DNA of 64,000 nt from Mycobacterium sp. IS-1496 (GTDB lineage: Bacteria; Actinomycetota; Actinomycetes; Mycobacteriales; Mycobacteriaceae). The notes beneath the pieces are model-generated. The model was not told the origin of the DNA, made no database searches, and was given only the letters and a program-made list of their open reading frames with translations. The stretch lies in the NCBI RefSeq assembly GCF_001499995.1, contig NZ_LQIU01000001.1, positions 248,001 to 312,000 of the forward strand. Direction: 5' to 3'. A program made the translations under genes and the position numbers. Shown here in pieces: positions 47,615 through 56,010 of the stretch (positions are counted from its first letter, which is position 1; each line of letters starts with the position of its first letter).

Positions 47615-48826
47615 ATGATCTCTTCGCTGGAATCGCGTCTTGTGAGGGTGAAATTCGTGACGGCCGCGCTGGTCGGGCTGTGCGTCGGCGCGCTCATCGG
47701 CGGGGTGGCCTTCGCCCGGATGGGAACGGATACGACGGCGACAGCCTTTGTGCGTCTGGAGAATCCGGCCGATCTGACCGCGATCGCGGCCGGGGCCAGT
47801 CAGGTCACTCCGGACAATCAGGGCAATACGAGCAATTTCGTCGGCGGGGAAATCGCGTATCTGTCCGGCGAGGGTTTCGCCCAGGCGGTGGCCAGGAAAA
47901 TGGCGATGGACGAGCCGGCGGAGCTCAATGTCGCCCAAGCCAGCGAGTCGTCGGTGGTGACGATCAGCAATTCCAGCAAATCTCGCGACGACGCCATCAG
48001 AACCGTCCAGGTGGCCATCGATCTGTACGGCCAAGAGCTCAGCCAGCGGGTGGACGAGCAACTTCGGACCATTCTCGGCGCGCTGACGCGGTGGGAGCAG
48101 ACCGGTGCCGCCGACCCTGTGCGGATGCAAGAACTCACGCGCATCCGGGAGGCCGTCGAACTCCAGGCCAGCGAGGCCGCCACGTTGCTGGTGGTGCAGC
48201 CGCCGACACCGAACCACGACAGTTCCCAGCAGTGGCTCATCGGGGCGATCCTCGGCGGACTCGTCGGAGGCTCCGTTGCGGTGGCGATCCTGCTCGCCCG
48301 GCGGCGGCGTTCCGGCCGCGCCGCCATGAGCGCGACGCTGACCGACGGCGTCGACGCCGTACTCGTACCGGCGGTCGACCTCGGCTCGGCGTTCTCCGAC
48401 GACCGCGACGGGGCGCAGGCCCGCCTCGCCCGCACACTCCGGGCCCAGTGCGCGTCGGTGGCGCCGGGCGGCGTGCTGCTTGTGATCGGTGCGTCGCCGT
48501 CCTCGGGCAGCGCCGAGGTGGCGGCCCTGCTCGAACCCGCCGGCGCCGACCGGTCGCCGTCGGCCCGGGTGCTGCACGGCGGAGTGGTCGGCGACCCCAC
48601 GCTGACCCCCGACCTGATCGCCACGGCGACCGGAATCGTCCTCGTGGCCTGTCTCGACGCCGACACCGCGGCGCAGGCGGTGGCCCTGCGCTCGGCGACC
48701 GCGGGCAGCGCGGCGCCGCTGGTCGCGGCGTTCACCTACCGCCGCCCCGGCGGGGCGCACCGGAAGAACCGCGCACCAGAGGTGTCCCAGCAGGGCGTCG
48801 ACGACGCAGAGCGGAGTATGCAGTGA
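47615..48826 (+). CDS. Wzz-type polysaccharide copolymerase fused to a degenerate BY-kinase domain
   Basis: A 403-residue protein. Two membrane helices (TAALVGLCVGALIGGVAFA near residue 15; WLIGAILGGLVGGSVAVAIL near 208) flank an extracytoplasmic region, as in Wzz/CapA chain-length regulators. After the second helix, residues 240-390 look like a bacterial tyrosine-kinase domain (RTLRAQCASVAPGGVLLVIG), but the P-loop reads GASPSSGSAEVAALL with Ser where the Walker A Lys should be, and there is no terminal Tyr cluster. It is probably a pseudokinase scaffold. The start is uncertain: ATG 47615 used, TTG 47573 or GTG 47657 possible. The stop overlaps the next start. Confidence 0.78.
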   Translation: MISSLESRLVRVKFVTAALVGLCVGALIGGVAFARMGTDTTATAFVRLENPADLTAIAAGASQVTPDNQGNTSNFVGGEIAYLSGEGFAQAVARKMAMDEPAELNVAQASESSVVTISNSSKSRDDAIRTVQVAIDLYGQELSQRVDEQLRTILGALTRWEQTGAADPVRMQELTRIREAVELQASEAATLLVVQPPTPNHDSSQQWLIGAILGGLVGGSVAVAILLARRRRSGRAAMSATLTDGVDAVLVPAVDLGSAFSDDRDGAQARLARTLRAQCASVAPGGVLLVIGASPSSGSAEVAALLEPAGADRSPSARVLHGGVVGDPTLTPDLIATATGIVLVACLDADTAAQAVALRSATAGSAAPLVAAFTYRRPGGAHRKNRAPEVSQQGVDDAERSMQ

Positions 48827-49941
48827 CGGTCGCGATCGTCCACGAACGACTGACCGAGATCGCCGGATCCGAACACGTCGTCGCCGAGTTCGCCCGACAG
48901 TGGCCCGACGCGCCGATCGACATCCCGATCGTCGACCCCCGCGTCACCGCCGAATTCACCGCGCGGGTGCGCACCGGTCCGCTGTCGTCGGCGTACCGCG
49001 CGGCGGGCCACCGGACCTACGCACCGCTGCTGCCACTGGTTCCCGGTTGGATGAAGCGCCGCGACTTCGGCACGGCAGAGGCCATCGTGATCAGCCATCA
49101 CGCGTTCGCCGCCGCGGCGGTCCACGCGGCCGGCGCCACACCCACGATCGTCTACGTGCACTCGCCGGCGCGGTGGGCGTGGGACAAGGTCATGCGCCGC
49201 GAAGAGGCGGCGTCGCTACCCGGGCGCCTGGCGCTGGACGCGCTGTCCCGGCTGGCCATCGCGACCGAACTGTCCGCCGCGCCCAAGATCACCGCCATCG
49301 TCGCCAACAGCGCCGCGGTGGCGCAGCGGGTCAGGGATCACTGGAACCGTGACGCGCAGGTCGTCCACCCGCCGGTGAACATCGACTTCTACACACCGGA
49401 CGCCGCATCGACGCGCGGCGACTACTTCCTGCTGGCCGGACGGTTGGTCGGATACAAGCGCCCGGACATCGCGATCAGGGCGGCCGTGCAAGCCGGCGTC
49501 AAACTCGTCGTCGCCGGGGACGGCAGAGAGGCCGCCCGATGCCGCAAGCTCGCCGAGGGCGGCGATGTCACGTTCGTCGGCAGGGTCTCCGACGAGGAGT
49601 TCCGCGACCTGTATCGCCGCGCCAGGGCCATGGTCATGCCGGGGGAGGAGGATTTCGGCATCACGCCGGTCGAGGCGATGGCGTGCGGCACACCCGTGAT
49701 CGCACTCGGGGTCGGCGGCGCGCTCGACAGTGTCGTCGACGGTGTCACGGGGACGTTCGTCACCGGCCGCGGCGACGCCGAGATCGTCGCCAACTTCGCC
49801 GAGGCGTTCGCGTCCTTCGACGACGGACGCTTCGACCCCGCCGCGAACCGTCAACGCGCCGAACAATTCTCACCGGAAGCGTTCCGGGCCAGAATGGCCG
49901 ACGTGGTGGCGCAGACGTCGGCGACCCATGGCCGTGCCTGA
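48823..49941 (+). CDS. Glycosyltransferase family 4 (mannosyl/rhamnosyltransferase-like)
   Basis: A 372-residue GT-B enzyme. The N-terminal domain has VAIVHERLTEIAGSEHVVAE and YVHSPARWAWDKVMR. The C-terminal nucleotide-sugar domain has GRLVGYKRPDIAIRAA near residue 205, and the EX7E motif lies in EEDFGITPVEAMACGTPVIA near 278-297. This layout is typical of GT4 enzymes adding mannose or rhamnose to polyprenyl-linked oligosaccharides (WbaZ/WbaP neighbours). GTG 48823 overlaps the Wzz-like stop (GTGA). The end overlaps the flippase by 14 bases, making one coupled operon of four genes. Confidence 0.88.
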   Translation: MTVAIVHERLTEIAGSEHVVAEFARQWPDAPIDIPIVDPRVTAEFTARVRTGPLSSAYRAAGHRTYAPLLPLVPGWMKRRDFGTAEAIVISHHAFAAAAVHAAGATPTIVYVHSPARWAWDKVMRREEAASLPGRLALDALSRLAIATELSAAPKITAIVANSAAVAQRVRDHWNRDAQVVHPPVNIDFYTPDAASTRGDYFLLAGRLVGYKRPDIAIRAAVQAGVKLVVAGDGREAARCRKLAEGGDVTFVGRVSDEEFRDLYRRARAMVMPGEEDFGITPVEAMACGTPVIALGVGGALDSVVDGVTGTFVTGRGDAEIVANFAEAFASFDDGRFDPAANRQRAEQFSPEAFRARMADVVAQTSATHGRA

Positions 49942-51100
49942 CAGCAGGCACCTCCAGACCGGCGTGCAGGTGGTCGCCGGTCTGGCGCTGAACGTCTTCC
50001 CGGCGATCTTCATCGCCATCTACGCGCGGATCGCGCCGATCGAGACCCAGGGTTTCCTCGCGTTGGCGCTCGCCGTCGGGGTCTACGTCGCGCAGCTGTT
50101 CAACGCCTTCATCGTGGAGGGCCGGCTGGCCACCCCCGACGCCGAGGGGGAGCTGGGCCTGCCGACGTGGGTCGTGCTCTTCGCCATCGCCGCCTGCGGG
50201 CTGTTGGTGTTCGGCCCGGCGGTCGCATCGTCGGCGGTGCTCATGGCGAGCGCCATCGGCGTGATGACCGGGCTGCTCATGACCCGCTCGATCGGGGTGG
50301 TCACCGGCGAATGGAAGAACGAGGGCGCCGCAGCCGGTGCGCTGATCGTGGCCGGCCTGGTCGCTCTGTGGATGGCCGACCAGGGCAACCCCCACAGCGT
50401 GCGGGTGCTGGCGGTCGGGGCGATGCTCGCGGTGGTGGCGCGGTACCGGCCGCGAAAGGCGCTGCCGCGGATGGGCTTTCCGCCGGATGTCCGCAGGTCC
50501 AGCTGGGTCACCGCGGAGACCGCGGTCGTCGGCGCCGTTCAACCGGCGATCACCTCGGTGCTCCTGGTCCTGGTCGGACCGGCCGCCTCGGTCACGTTCC
50601 GCGTCATCTCCACGGTCGCGGGCGCCCTGGAGCCGATCCTCGCCTACGGGCGCTACCGCCTGCTCGCCCACGGGCATCGCGGTGAGCTCAAGGCGTTCGT
50701 CGCGGTGTTCGCCGTCGGGATGGCCGCGGTGCTGGTCGCCGCGTTCGGCGGGCTCGGCAGCCTCGTGTTCGGCCCGGCCTGGCAGGACGTGGGAGTCGCC
50801 GCCATGCTGCTGGCCTGTCTGTGGAAGGCCGTCATGCTGGTGTCGACCGTGCCGTTCGCGGCCCTGCGCAAGGCGGGCAAGACCGTGCTCGTCTTCTGGA
50901 TCCGCGGCGCCAGCACCGTCGTCTACCTGGTGGTGAGCGTGGGCCTGCTTCTCGTGTGGCAGAACACCACCGCGATCTTCCTGGCCTTCGTGACCGCGGA
51001 GGTGATCACCGCGCTCGTCTACCACTTCGCCGCGGTCAACGGGGCGCCGGACTACGCGGCGACCTTCGGGGCCCGGCGCCGACGCCAGCGGTTGGGCTAG
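49928..51100 (+). CDS. Wzx-like polysaccharide flippase/transporter membrane protein
   Basis: A 390-residue protein with about 11-12 hydrophobic segments (TGVQVVAGLALNVFPAIFIA at the N-terminus, AVLVAAFGGLGSLVFGP, GASTVVYLVVSVGLLLVW near the end) in the pattern of MATE/MOP-superfamily oligosaccharide flippases. It is shorter than most Wzx (about 410-480). Genes around it (Wzz-like, GT4, Wzy-like) give the functional call, since Wzx sequence conservation is low. It would move the polyprenyl-linked repeat unit to the outer face of the membrane. ATG 49928 lies inside the end of the GT4 gene. Confidence 0.72.
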   Translation: MAVPDSRHLQTGVQVVAGLALNVFPAIFIAIYARIAPIETQGFLALALAVGVYVAQLFNAFIVEGRLATPDAEGELGLPTWVVLFAIAACGLLVFGPAVASSAVLMASAIGVMTGLLMTRSIGVVTGEWKNEGAAAGALIVAGLVALWMADQGNPHSVRVLAVGAMLAVVARYRPRKALPRMGFPPDVRRSSWVTAETAVVGAVQPAITSVLLVLVGPAASVTFRVISTVAGALEPILAYGRYRLLAHGHRGELKAFVAVFAVGMAAVLVAAFGGLGSLVFGPAWQDVGVAAMLLACLWKAVMLVSTVPFAALRKAGKTVLVFWIRGASTVVYLVVSVGLLLVWQNTTAIFLAFVTAEVITALVYHFAAVNGAPDYAATFGARRRRQRLG

Positions 51101-51102
51101 TC

Positions 51103-52398
51103 GTGGCCGTCGCCATCCGACCGCCCGCGTGGTTCAGCCCGGCGGTGTTGATCCTGGCCCCGGTGACGCTGTCGTTCCTGGCGTGGTCGGCGTTGTTCGC
51201 GCGCCGGCAGTTCGGTGGGTCCCAGACCTCGTCGGAGGCGTTGACGGGTTTCGCGATCCCCGCCGACATCAGCGGCCGGGGCATTGCGCTGCTGCTGCTG
51301 TGGTACTGCGCGATCGTGATGGTGTCGATGGTCGGATTCTGGTACGGGACAACGCGATCACGGCCCGCAACCGGTGACGGACCGACCAGCACCGCCTGGT
51401 TCGAGCGGCGGTACTTCTACCTGATCCTGGCGGCAGGCGCCGTCGGGGTCGGGTATTCGTTCATGAAGGTCGGCGGTCCGTCGGCGATCGTCGCGTCGCT
51501 GAGTGAACAGACCGCCAACGACTTCAGCAATGCGCTGTCGGGGTTCGCGGGTCCGCAGACCCTGCGGTACGCCACCATCCTGGCCGCGCCGATCGGCGTC
51601 TATTTGTGGCGCAGGAAGGTGATCCGGTGGCCGTACATGGTCGCCGGGGTGCTGCTGCTCATCTCCAACGCCATGATCGCCTCACGGTTGGCGCTCCTGA
51701 TGTCCTGCGTGGTCTATCTCGCGGTCTGGGTGCGGGGTCGTCCACCACGGCACGCGACCGGCGGATCGGGTGCGCGCACGTGGGTGACCCTCGCGGTGAT
51801 CGTGCTCTGCGGGTTCGCCGTCCTCACCGCGCTCAACTACTTCCGCAACGCCAACTACTACCGGGAAGCCGGCGTGTCGAACCCGGTGGCCATGAACCTG
51901 TATCAGTCGGGCGCCTATCTGGCCGTGCCGGCACAGGTCCAGATCGGCGTCTCGGATGCGGTGGCCGGCGGCGCCTGGGAGAACAGGGTCGGGGCGGTCG
52001 CGTCGCTGGACGCGGTGAAGCCCACATTCCTGCAATTCAACAAGGTGGCCAAGGACGACAGCTGGAAACAGGCATCCGTCTACGGCCACTCGGTGACCTT
52101 CGCAGGCAACTTCTTCACCAATTCCGTGTTCGCCGACATCTATGCGGAGCACGGTGCCTGGGGGTGGCTCTACACCATCGTGGCGTACGGATTCGCGGGG
52201 TACGCCTTCGCGCGGATATTCAGCTTCAGCCCGGTCATCGCCGCGTCGGCAGGCGTGGTGGCGTACTGCTTCCTCGAGGTGTGGCGGGTGCAGATCCTGG
52301 TCTACGGGATCGTCATCTTCCTGTTGTTGCTGACCGCGGGCAGCGCGCTGGTCACCGCCCGCATGCGACCGCCGAAGGACGCTCGACCGAAGGCGTGA
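51103..52398 (+). CDS. Wzy-like O-antigen/polysaccharide polymerase membrane protein
   Basis: A 431-residue protein with about 10-11 membrane spans and a large loop between late spans (residues about 255-345, NYFRNANYYREAGVSNPVAM to SWKQASVYGHSVTFAGNFFT), the hallmark of Wzy/O-antigen ligase proteins. FFTNSVFADIYAEHGAWGWL after the loop resembles the conserved polymerase motif region. It would join repeat units on the outer membrane face. It starts with GTG three bases after the flippase stop. The last 47 bases overlap the convergent beta-helix gene. Confidence 0.75.
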   Translation: MAVAIRPPAWFSPAVLILAPVTLSFLAWSALFARRQFGGSQTSSEALTGFAIPADISGRGIALLLLWYCAIVMVSMVGFWYGTTRSRPATGDGPTSTAWFERRYFYLILAAGAVGVGYSFMKVGGPSAIVASLSEQTANDFSNALSGFAGPQTLRYATILAAPIGVYLWRRKVIRWPYMVAGVLLLISNAMIASRLALLMSCVVYLAVWVRGRPPRHATGGSGARTWVTLAVIVLCGFAVLTALNYFRNANYYREAGVSNPVAMNLYQSGAYLAVPAQVQIGVSDAVAGGAWENRVGAVASLDAVKPTFLQFNKVAKDDSWKQASVYGHSVTFAGNFFTNSVFADIYAEHGAWGWLYTIVAYGFAGYAFARIFSFSPVIAASAGVVAYCFLEVWRVQILVYGIVIFLLLLTAGSALVTARMRPPKDARPKA

Positions 52399-53938
52399 CC
52401 GTCAGTCCCCGAATCGCAAGCGGCGCTTGGCCGATGTCGTCCCCGCACGGACCGGGCGAGGACTGCAGGACGGGCACCCAGGTGTCGGCGGCGGCAGGCC
52501 AGCCGATCGTCAGCTGATCGACCACGCCGTCGGAACCCTCGAGACGCACGCACGGGTCGAGGCTGCCTGCGGGGCGATCCGGCCGGGTGATCGCCACGCT
52601 CAGGTGGTCGACGGTGAGCTGGCCGGCGTTCTCGGCTTTGAACACGACAACCGGTTCGGAGTGGCGGATCACCATCGTGCCGAACGTGATCCCACTCGTG
52701 TTCCCGACACCCACGCCGCCGTTGCCGCCCGTGGTCGAGGCGGCGGTGACGCTGCAGTCGTCGATGCGCATGCCGTTGACCCGGGTCGCGGTCAGCGACT
52801 CGGCACGGACCGCCCACGTGGGGCAGTCGTCGATCTTCGCGTCGCCGACGTGGATGTCGAAGTCGGTGAAGCGCCGGTCGCCGGATGCGCCAGGCCGGGC
52901 CAGCAGGTGGATGCCCATGTCGCAGTCGGAGGCGGTGACGTCGTCGAGGCGCACCGAGCGGCTGGCGACGTAATGCCACCCGACATCGGTGCCCGGCTCC
53001 GCGGAGTCGATGAGAAACGCCGAACCGGCACGCACGCCGACGACGTCGAGTCCCTCGACGGTGACGCGGTTCGCGCCCGCGAGCCGGACACCGTTCGCCC
53101 GGCACCCGAACACGTTCACGTTCGTGACGGTGAAGTCCGCGTTCGACCAGTCGGTCAGATTCGGGAACGAAAAGGTGTGGGCCGCACTGTCGAAAGCCGG
53201 CTCGGAGGCGAAGTACGTGACCAGTGCGAGTCCGTCGTCACCGGTGTTCACCGCGCTGTACCGATCGACCGACGCGCGCCGGCAGGCGTTGAAGTGCAGG
53301 CCGTCGGCTCCGCTGTCGGTGACCCGTAGTCCGGTCACTTCGATGTCCGAGACGCCCATCATGACCACCCCGGTCTGCGGGCTCGACCGCACGGTGCACT
53401 CGGATACGGACACCTCCGTGACCGGCGTCGGCTGCCCGGACCAACCGCTCGGCTGCTCGCCGCCGAAATCGGGACAACCTTCCACCCGGATGCCGTCACC
53501 GAGTGACCGCTGCGCGCCGTCGGCCCACCGGATGTTGAGCGCACGCAGGCGGATCCGCGACGCCGGACCACGGACGAGCAGCCCGTGACCACTGCCGGTT
53601 CGCTTGGTCGGATGCAGATTGTCCATGTACAGCTCGGCGCCCGGCTCGAACTCGTCGACGACGTCGGCGAGTCCCGAGATCACGACGGCGGCACCGCCGG
53701 GTGGCCAGCGCTGCGCGAAACGGTATGTCCCTCGGGGAAATCGGAGTGTGCTCCCAGGGCGCAGCGCGGCCGCGGCGGCCTGTATGGCCCACGAGTCATC
53801 GGTGACCCCGTCGCCGGCGGCGCCGAAGCTGCGGACGTCGACGACCGTGCGCCTTTGGTCCACCGAGCATCCCATGAGAACGGCCGAGGCGGCCGAGGCG
53901 GCCGCGCGGGCCAGCAACTGGCGCCTCGACAACGTCAC
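52352..53938 (-). CDS. Tat-exported lipoprotein with pectate-lyase-3 right-handed beta-helix
   Basis: A 528-residue protein. The N-terminus has a twin-arginine signal (SRRQLLARAAASAAS) and a lipobox (VLMGC, Cys23), so it should be a surface lipoprotein. The mature part starts with the pectate_lyase_3 entry motif FGAAGDGVTDDSWAIQAAA and continues as beta-helix coils with repeated V-x-V/D-G-L patterns (DGLHFNACRRASVDRYSAVN, TGDDGLALVTYF). Such folds are polysaccharide lyases, glycosidases or epimerases. GTG 53938 overlaps the upstream GT4 stop (GTGA), so it is co-translated with it. It has a paralogue at 59646-62171. Confidence 0.82.
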   Translation of the reverse strand: MTLSRRQLLARAAASAASAVLMGCSVDQRRTVVDVRSFGAAGDGVTDDSWAIQAAAAALRPGSTLRFPRGTYRFAQRWPPGGAAVVISGLADVVDEFEPGAELYMDNLHPTKRTGSGHGLLVRGPASRIRLRALNIRWADGAQRSLGDGIRVEGCPDFGGEQPSGWSGQPTPVTEVSVSECTVRSSPQTGVVMMGVSDIEVTGLRVTDSGADGLHFNACRRASVDRYSAVNTGDDGLALVTYFASEPAFDSAAHTFSFPNLTDWSNADFTVTNVNVFGCRANGVRLAGANRVTVEGLDVVGVRAGSAFLIDSAEPGTDVGWHYVASRSVRLDDVTASDCDMGIHLLARPGASGDRRFTDFDIHVGDAKIDDCPTWAVRAESLTATRVNGMRIDDCSVTAASTTGGNGGVGVGNTSGITFGTMVIRHSEPVVVFKAENAGQLTVDHLSVAITRPDRPAGSLDPCVRLEGSDGVVDQLTIGWPAAADTWVPVLQSSPGPCGDDIGQAPLAIRGLTVTPSVERPSAVACGR

Positions 53939-55104
53939 GTACGGCTGCCGACCAGCTCGGCGAATATCGCGTCGGCCGCGGCGGTCGCGCGGATCTGCTG
54001 CTGGCGCGCCAGCACATGGGCGTGGCCGCGGTCGGCCAGATCGGCTCTGGCCGCGTCGTCCGTGCAGAACGCGCGCAGCAGAGCGGCCAGTTCCGCGGGC
54101 CGGTGCGGGTCGAAGTAGGCGGCGCCGTCGCCGCAGGTTTCACGCAGCGAGGGGATGTCCGAGGACAACACCGGTGTGCGCGATGCCATCGCCTCAAGCG
54201 GCGGCAGGCCGGCACCCTCGTGGAGGGAGGGCATGATCAGCAGCTCCGCCGAGGCGACCAGTGACCGCAGTGCGCCGAAGTCGAGTTGTCCCGTCACCAG
54301 CACGCGGTCCGGCTCGTCCTCGGCGAGGCGCCGGACCCGGTCGTCCAGCGTCCGCAGCGAGGCGCCGCCCCCGGCGATCACCAGCTTGTGGGGTATCTCG
54401 CCGGTGAGTTCGGCGAACGCTTCCAGGACGAGCGGAAGGTTCTTGTGCCGCTTGGTGTTCCCGACGTACAGCAGATAGCGGCCACCGACGGGCGACAGGC
54501 TCGGGTCGACGGGATCCAACCACACCTCGTCCACGGGAATCGGCGTCACCAAGACCGGTGCGGACGGCTCGATGTCCTTCAGCGTCGTGGCCGTCGCCTC
54601 CGACACCGTGAAGATGCGGCGGCAGAACCTTGCGTCGGCACCCAGCATCACGCGGGCATAGAGCCGGCGGGTCCGGCTCTGCCCGCTGATGCGCTCGGGC
54701 AGAAGGTGAATCGTGTCGTGCACGGTGACGTAGAGCGCCGTCCGGCGGTTGCCGGGAAGAAGACGAGCCAACGGGTACGGGTAGTGCGGCAACCACACCG
54801 CCCGTGGACGCGCCGCGTCGAATGCGTGGCGCCACACCGCTTGTTCGGCAGCCGAGTACATCGCGGCCCGCGCGGGCGACGCCGGGATCACCGTGGTACC
54901 CGGACGCAGGGTCGGCACGGCGTCGGGATCGGCGAGGACGGCCAGGGTGAGCCCGTCGCGGGACGCCGCCTCCTCGAGGTAGGGCAGCTGTGTGCGAATG
55001 TACGTCCCTATCCCACTTTGGCGGATATGCCGGGCATCGAACAGCAGATCCACACGGCGGTCATCGGTCCGCGGGTCTTTCACACGCCCTCCAGTTCGTT
55101 GCAT
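53935..55104 (-). CDS. Glycosyltransferase family 4
   Basis: A 389-residue GT-B enzyme. The N-terminal half includes LLFDARHIRQSGIGTYIRTQ (glycine-rich donor-side loop) and YVTVHDTIHLLPERISG. The C-terminal half has YLLYVGNTKRHKNLPLVLEA near residue 214 and the EX7E motif in SLHEGAGLPPLEAMASRTPV near 303-322. It resembles WbaZ/mannosyltransferase-type GT4 proteins. ATG 55104 was used, but GTG 55083 has a GGAGGG just upstream and could be the true start. It leads a two-gene minus-strand operon with the beta-helix lipoprotein. Confidence 0.88.
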   Translation of the reverse strand: MQRTGGRVKDPRTDDRRVDLLFDARHIRQSGIGTYIRTQLPYLEEAASRDGLTLAVLADPDAVPTLRPGTTVIPASPARAAMYSAAEQAVWRHAFDAARPRAVWLPHYPYPLARLLPGNRRTALYVTVHDTIHLLPERISGQSRTRRLYARVMLGADARFCRRIFTVSEATATTLKDIEPSAPVLVTPIPVDEVWLDPVDPSLSPVGGRYLLYVGNTKRHKNLPLVLEAFAELTGEIPHKLVIAGGGASLRTLDDRVRRLAEDEPDRVLVTGQLDFGALRSLVASAELLIMPSLHEGAGLPPLEAMASRTPVLSSDIPSLRETCGDGAAYFDPHRPAELAALLRAFCTDDAARADLADRGHAHVLARQQQIRATAAADAIFAELVGSRT

Positions 55105-55167
55105 TTTTAATCAAGGCTACGTCGGCGGTGATTCGTCTCGAGTTGGTCACACCTGTTCGTGTCCGTC

Positions 55168-55191
55168 GGAAAGGTGTGGTCGGATACCGTT
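55168..55191 (+). promoter_or_regulatory. Promoter of the GAF gene, leaderless; ECF or SigA type
   Basis: A TACCGT hexamer (55185-55190) ends seven bases before ATG 55198, so transcription should start on the ATG. The same stretch also fits an ECF pattern, GGAA (55168-55171), 17 bases, GTT (55189-55191), as used by SigE/SigH. Which sigma factor is used cannot be told by eye. Confidence 0.45.
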
Positions 55192-55197
55192 TGTCGA

Positions 55198-55905
55198 ATG
55201 ACCGGATCTCTGACAGGGTTCGACGACTGGCTCAACCGCCTGCTCGAGGACTGCGCGCGCGACGCGGGCGAAGATGTCGTTTCGTATGTGGCCCGCGCTG
55301 TGGCGTCACAGATGATCGCGGACCTGAGGCGCAGCGAGCGGGTGTCGATCGAGGCGGTCATGGCTCACCTCAATGACTGCAAGGTGTTTGCCGGCACCGA
55401 GATGCCCAGCGTCGAGTCCGAGATCACCGACCCCGAGAGATTGCAGTCCCTGTATGCCACCGGACTGCTCGACTCGCCGCCGGACGAGGCGTACGACCGC
55501 ATCACCCGGGCGGCGGCCGCAGCGCTGGACGCACCGTCGGCTGCCATGTCACTGATCGACGTCGACCGGCAATTCTTCAAGAGTGCGGTGGGTATGGGCG
55601 ACGACGAACGGCAAACACCGCTCGACCGGTCCGTCTGCCAATATGCGGTGGCGAATGGCGCGGCGTTACTTCTCGAGGATGCCAGGACCGACCCCGTCTT
55701 CAAGAATCATCCGGCAGTCCGCGACGGAACCGTTGTCGCCTATCTGGGCATCCCGCTGGTCGACACAGAAGACAATGCGGTGGGAACGCTCTGCGTATTC
55801 GACGACAAGCCGCGACTCTGGGGTACCGGCCACGTCCGGATACTCAGCGATCTGGCCCAGTTGGCCGCCGAGAAGATGTTCGGTGCGCGCGCCGGTCAAC
55901 AGTAG
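55198..55905 (+). CDS. GAF-domain sensor protein
   Basis: A 235-residue soluble protein. Residues 1-75 are helical with no recognised domain (DWLNRLLEDCARDAGEDVVS). Residues 80-228 form a GAF domain: LQSLYATGLLDSPPDEAYDR (the typical entry of GAF sensors fused to cyclases or kinases), SVCQYAVANGAALLLEDART, VVAYLGIPLVDTEDNAVGTL and CVFDDKPR. No output domain (GGDEF, histidine kinase, ANTAR) is attached, so it must act on a partner. It lies between the two halves of the glycan locus, divergent from the GT4 gene. A regulatory role for the locus is inferred. Confidence 0.82.
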   Translation: MTGSLTGFDDWLNRLLEDCARDAGEDVVSYVARAVASQMIADLRRSERVSIEAVMAHLNDCKVFAGTEMPSVESEITDPERLQSLYATGLLDSPPDEAYDRITRAAAAALDAPSAAMSLIDVDRQFFKSAVGMGDDERQTPLDRSVCQYAVANGAALLLEDARTDPVFKNHPAVRDGTVVAYLGIPLVDTEDNAVGTLCVFDDKPRLWGTGHVRILSDLAQLAAEKMFGARAGQQ

Positions 55906-56010
55906 CGAGTAGCGGGCGGCCACTCCGCAGATTCGCCGGCTTTGGCAAATGATTCTCAGCCGCCTCACGGATTTCCTTCCGTTGCCACGACAACCCCTTT
56001 AAGGTTGACG

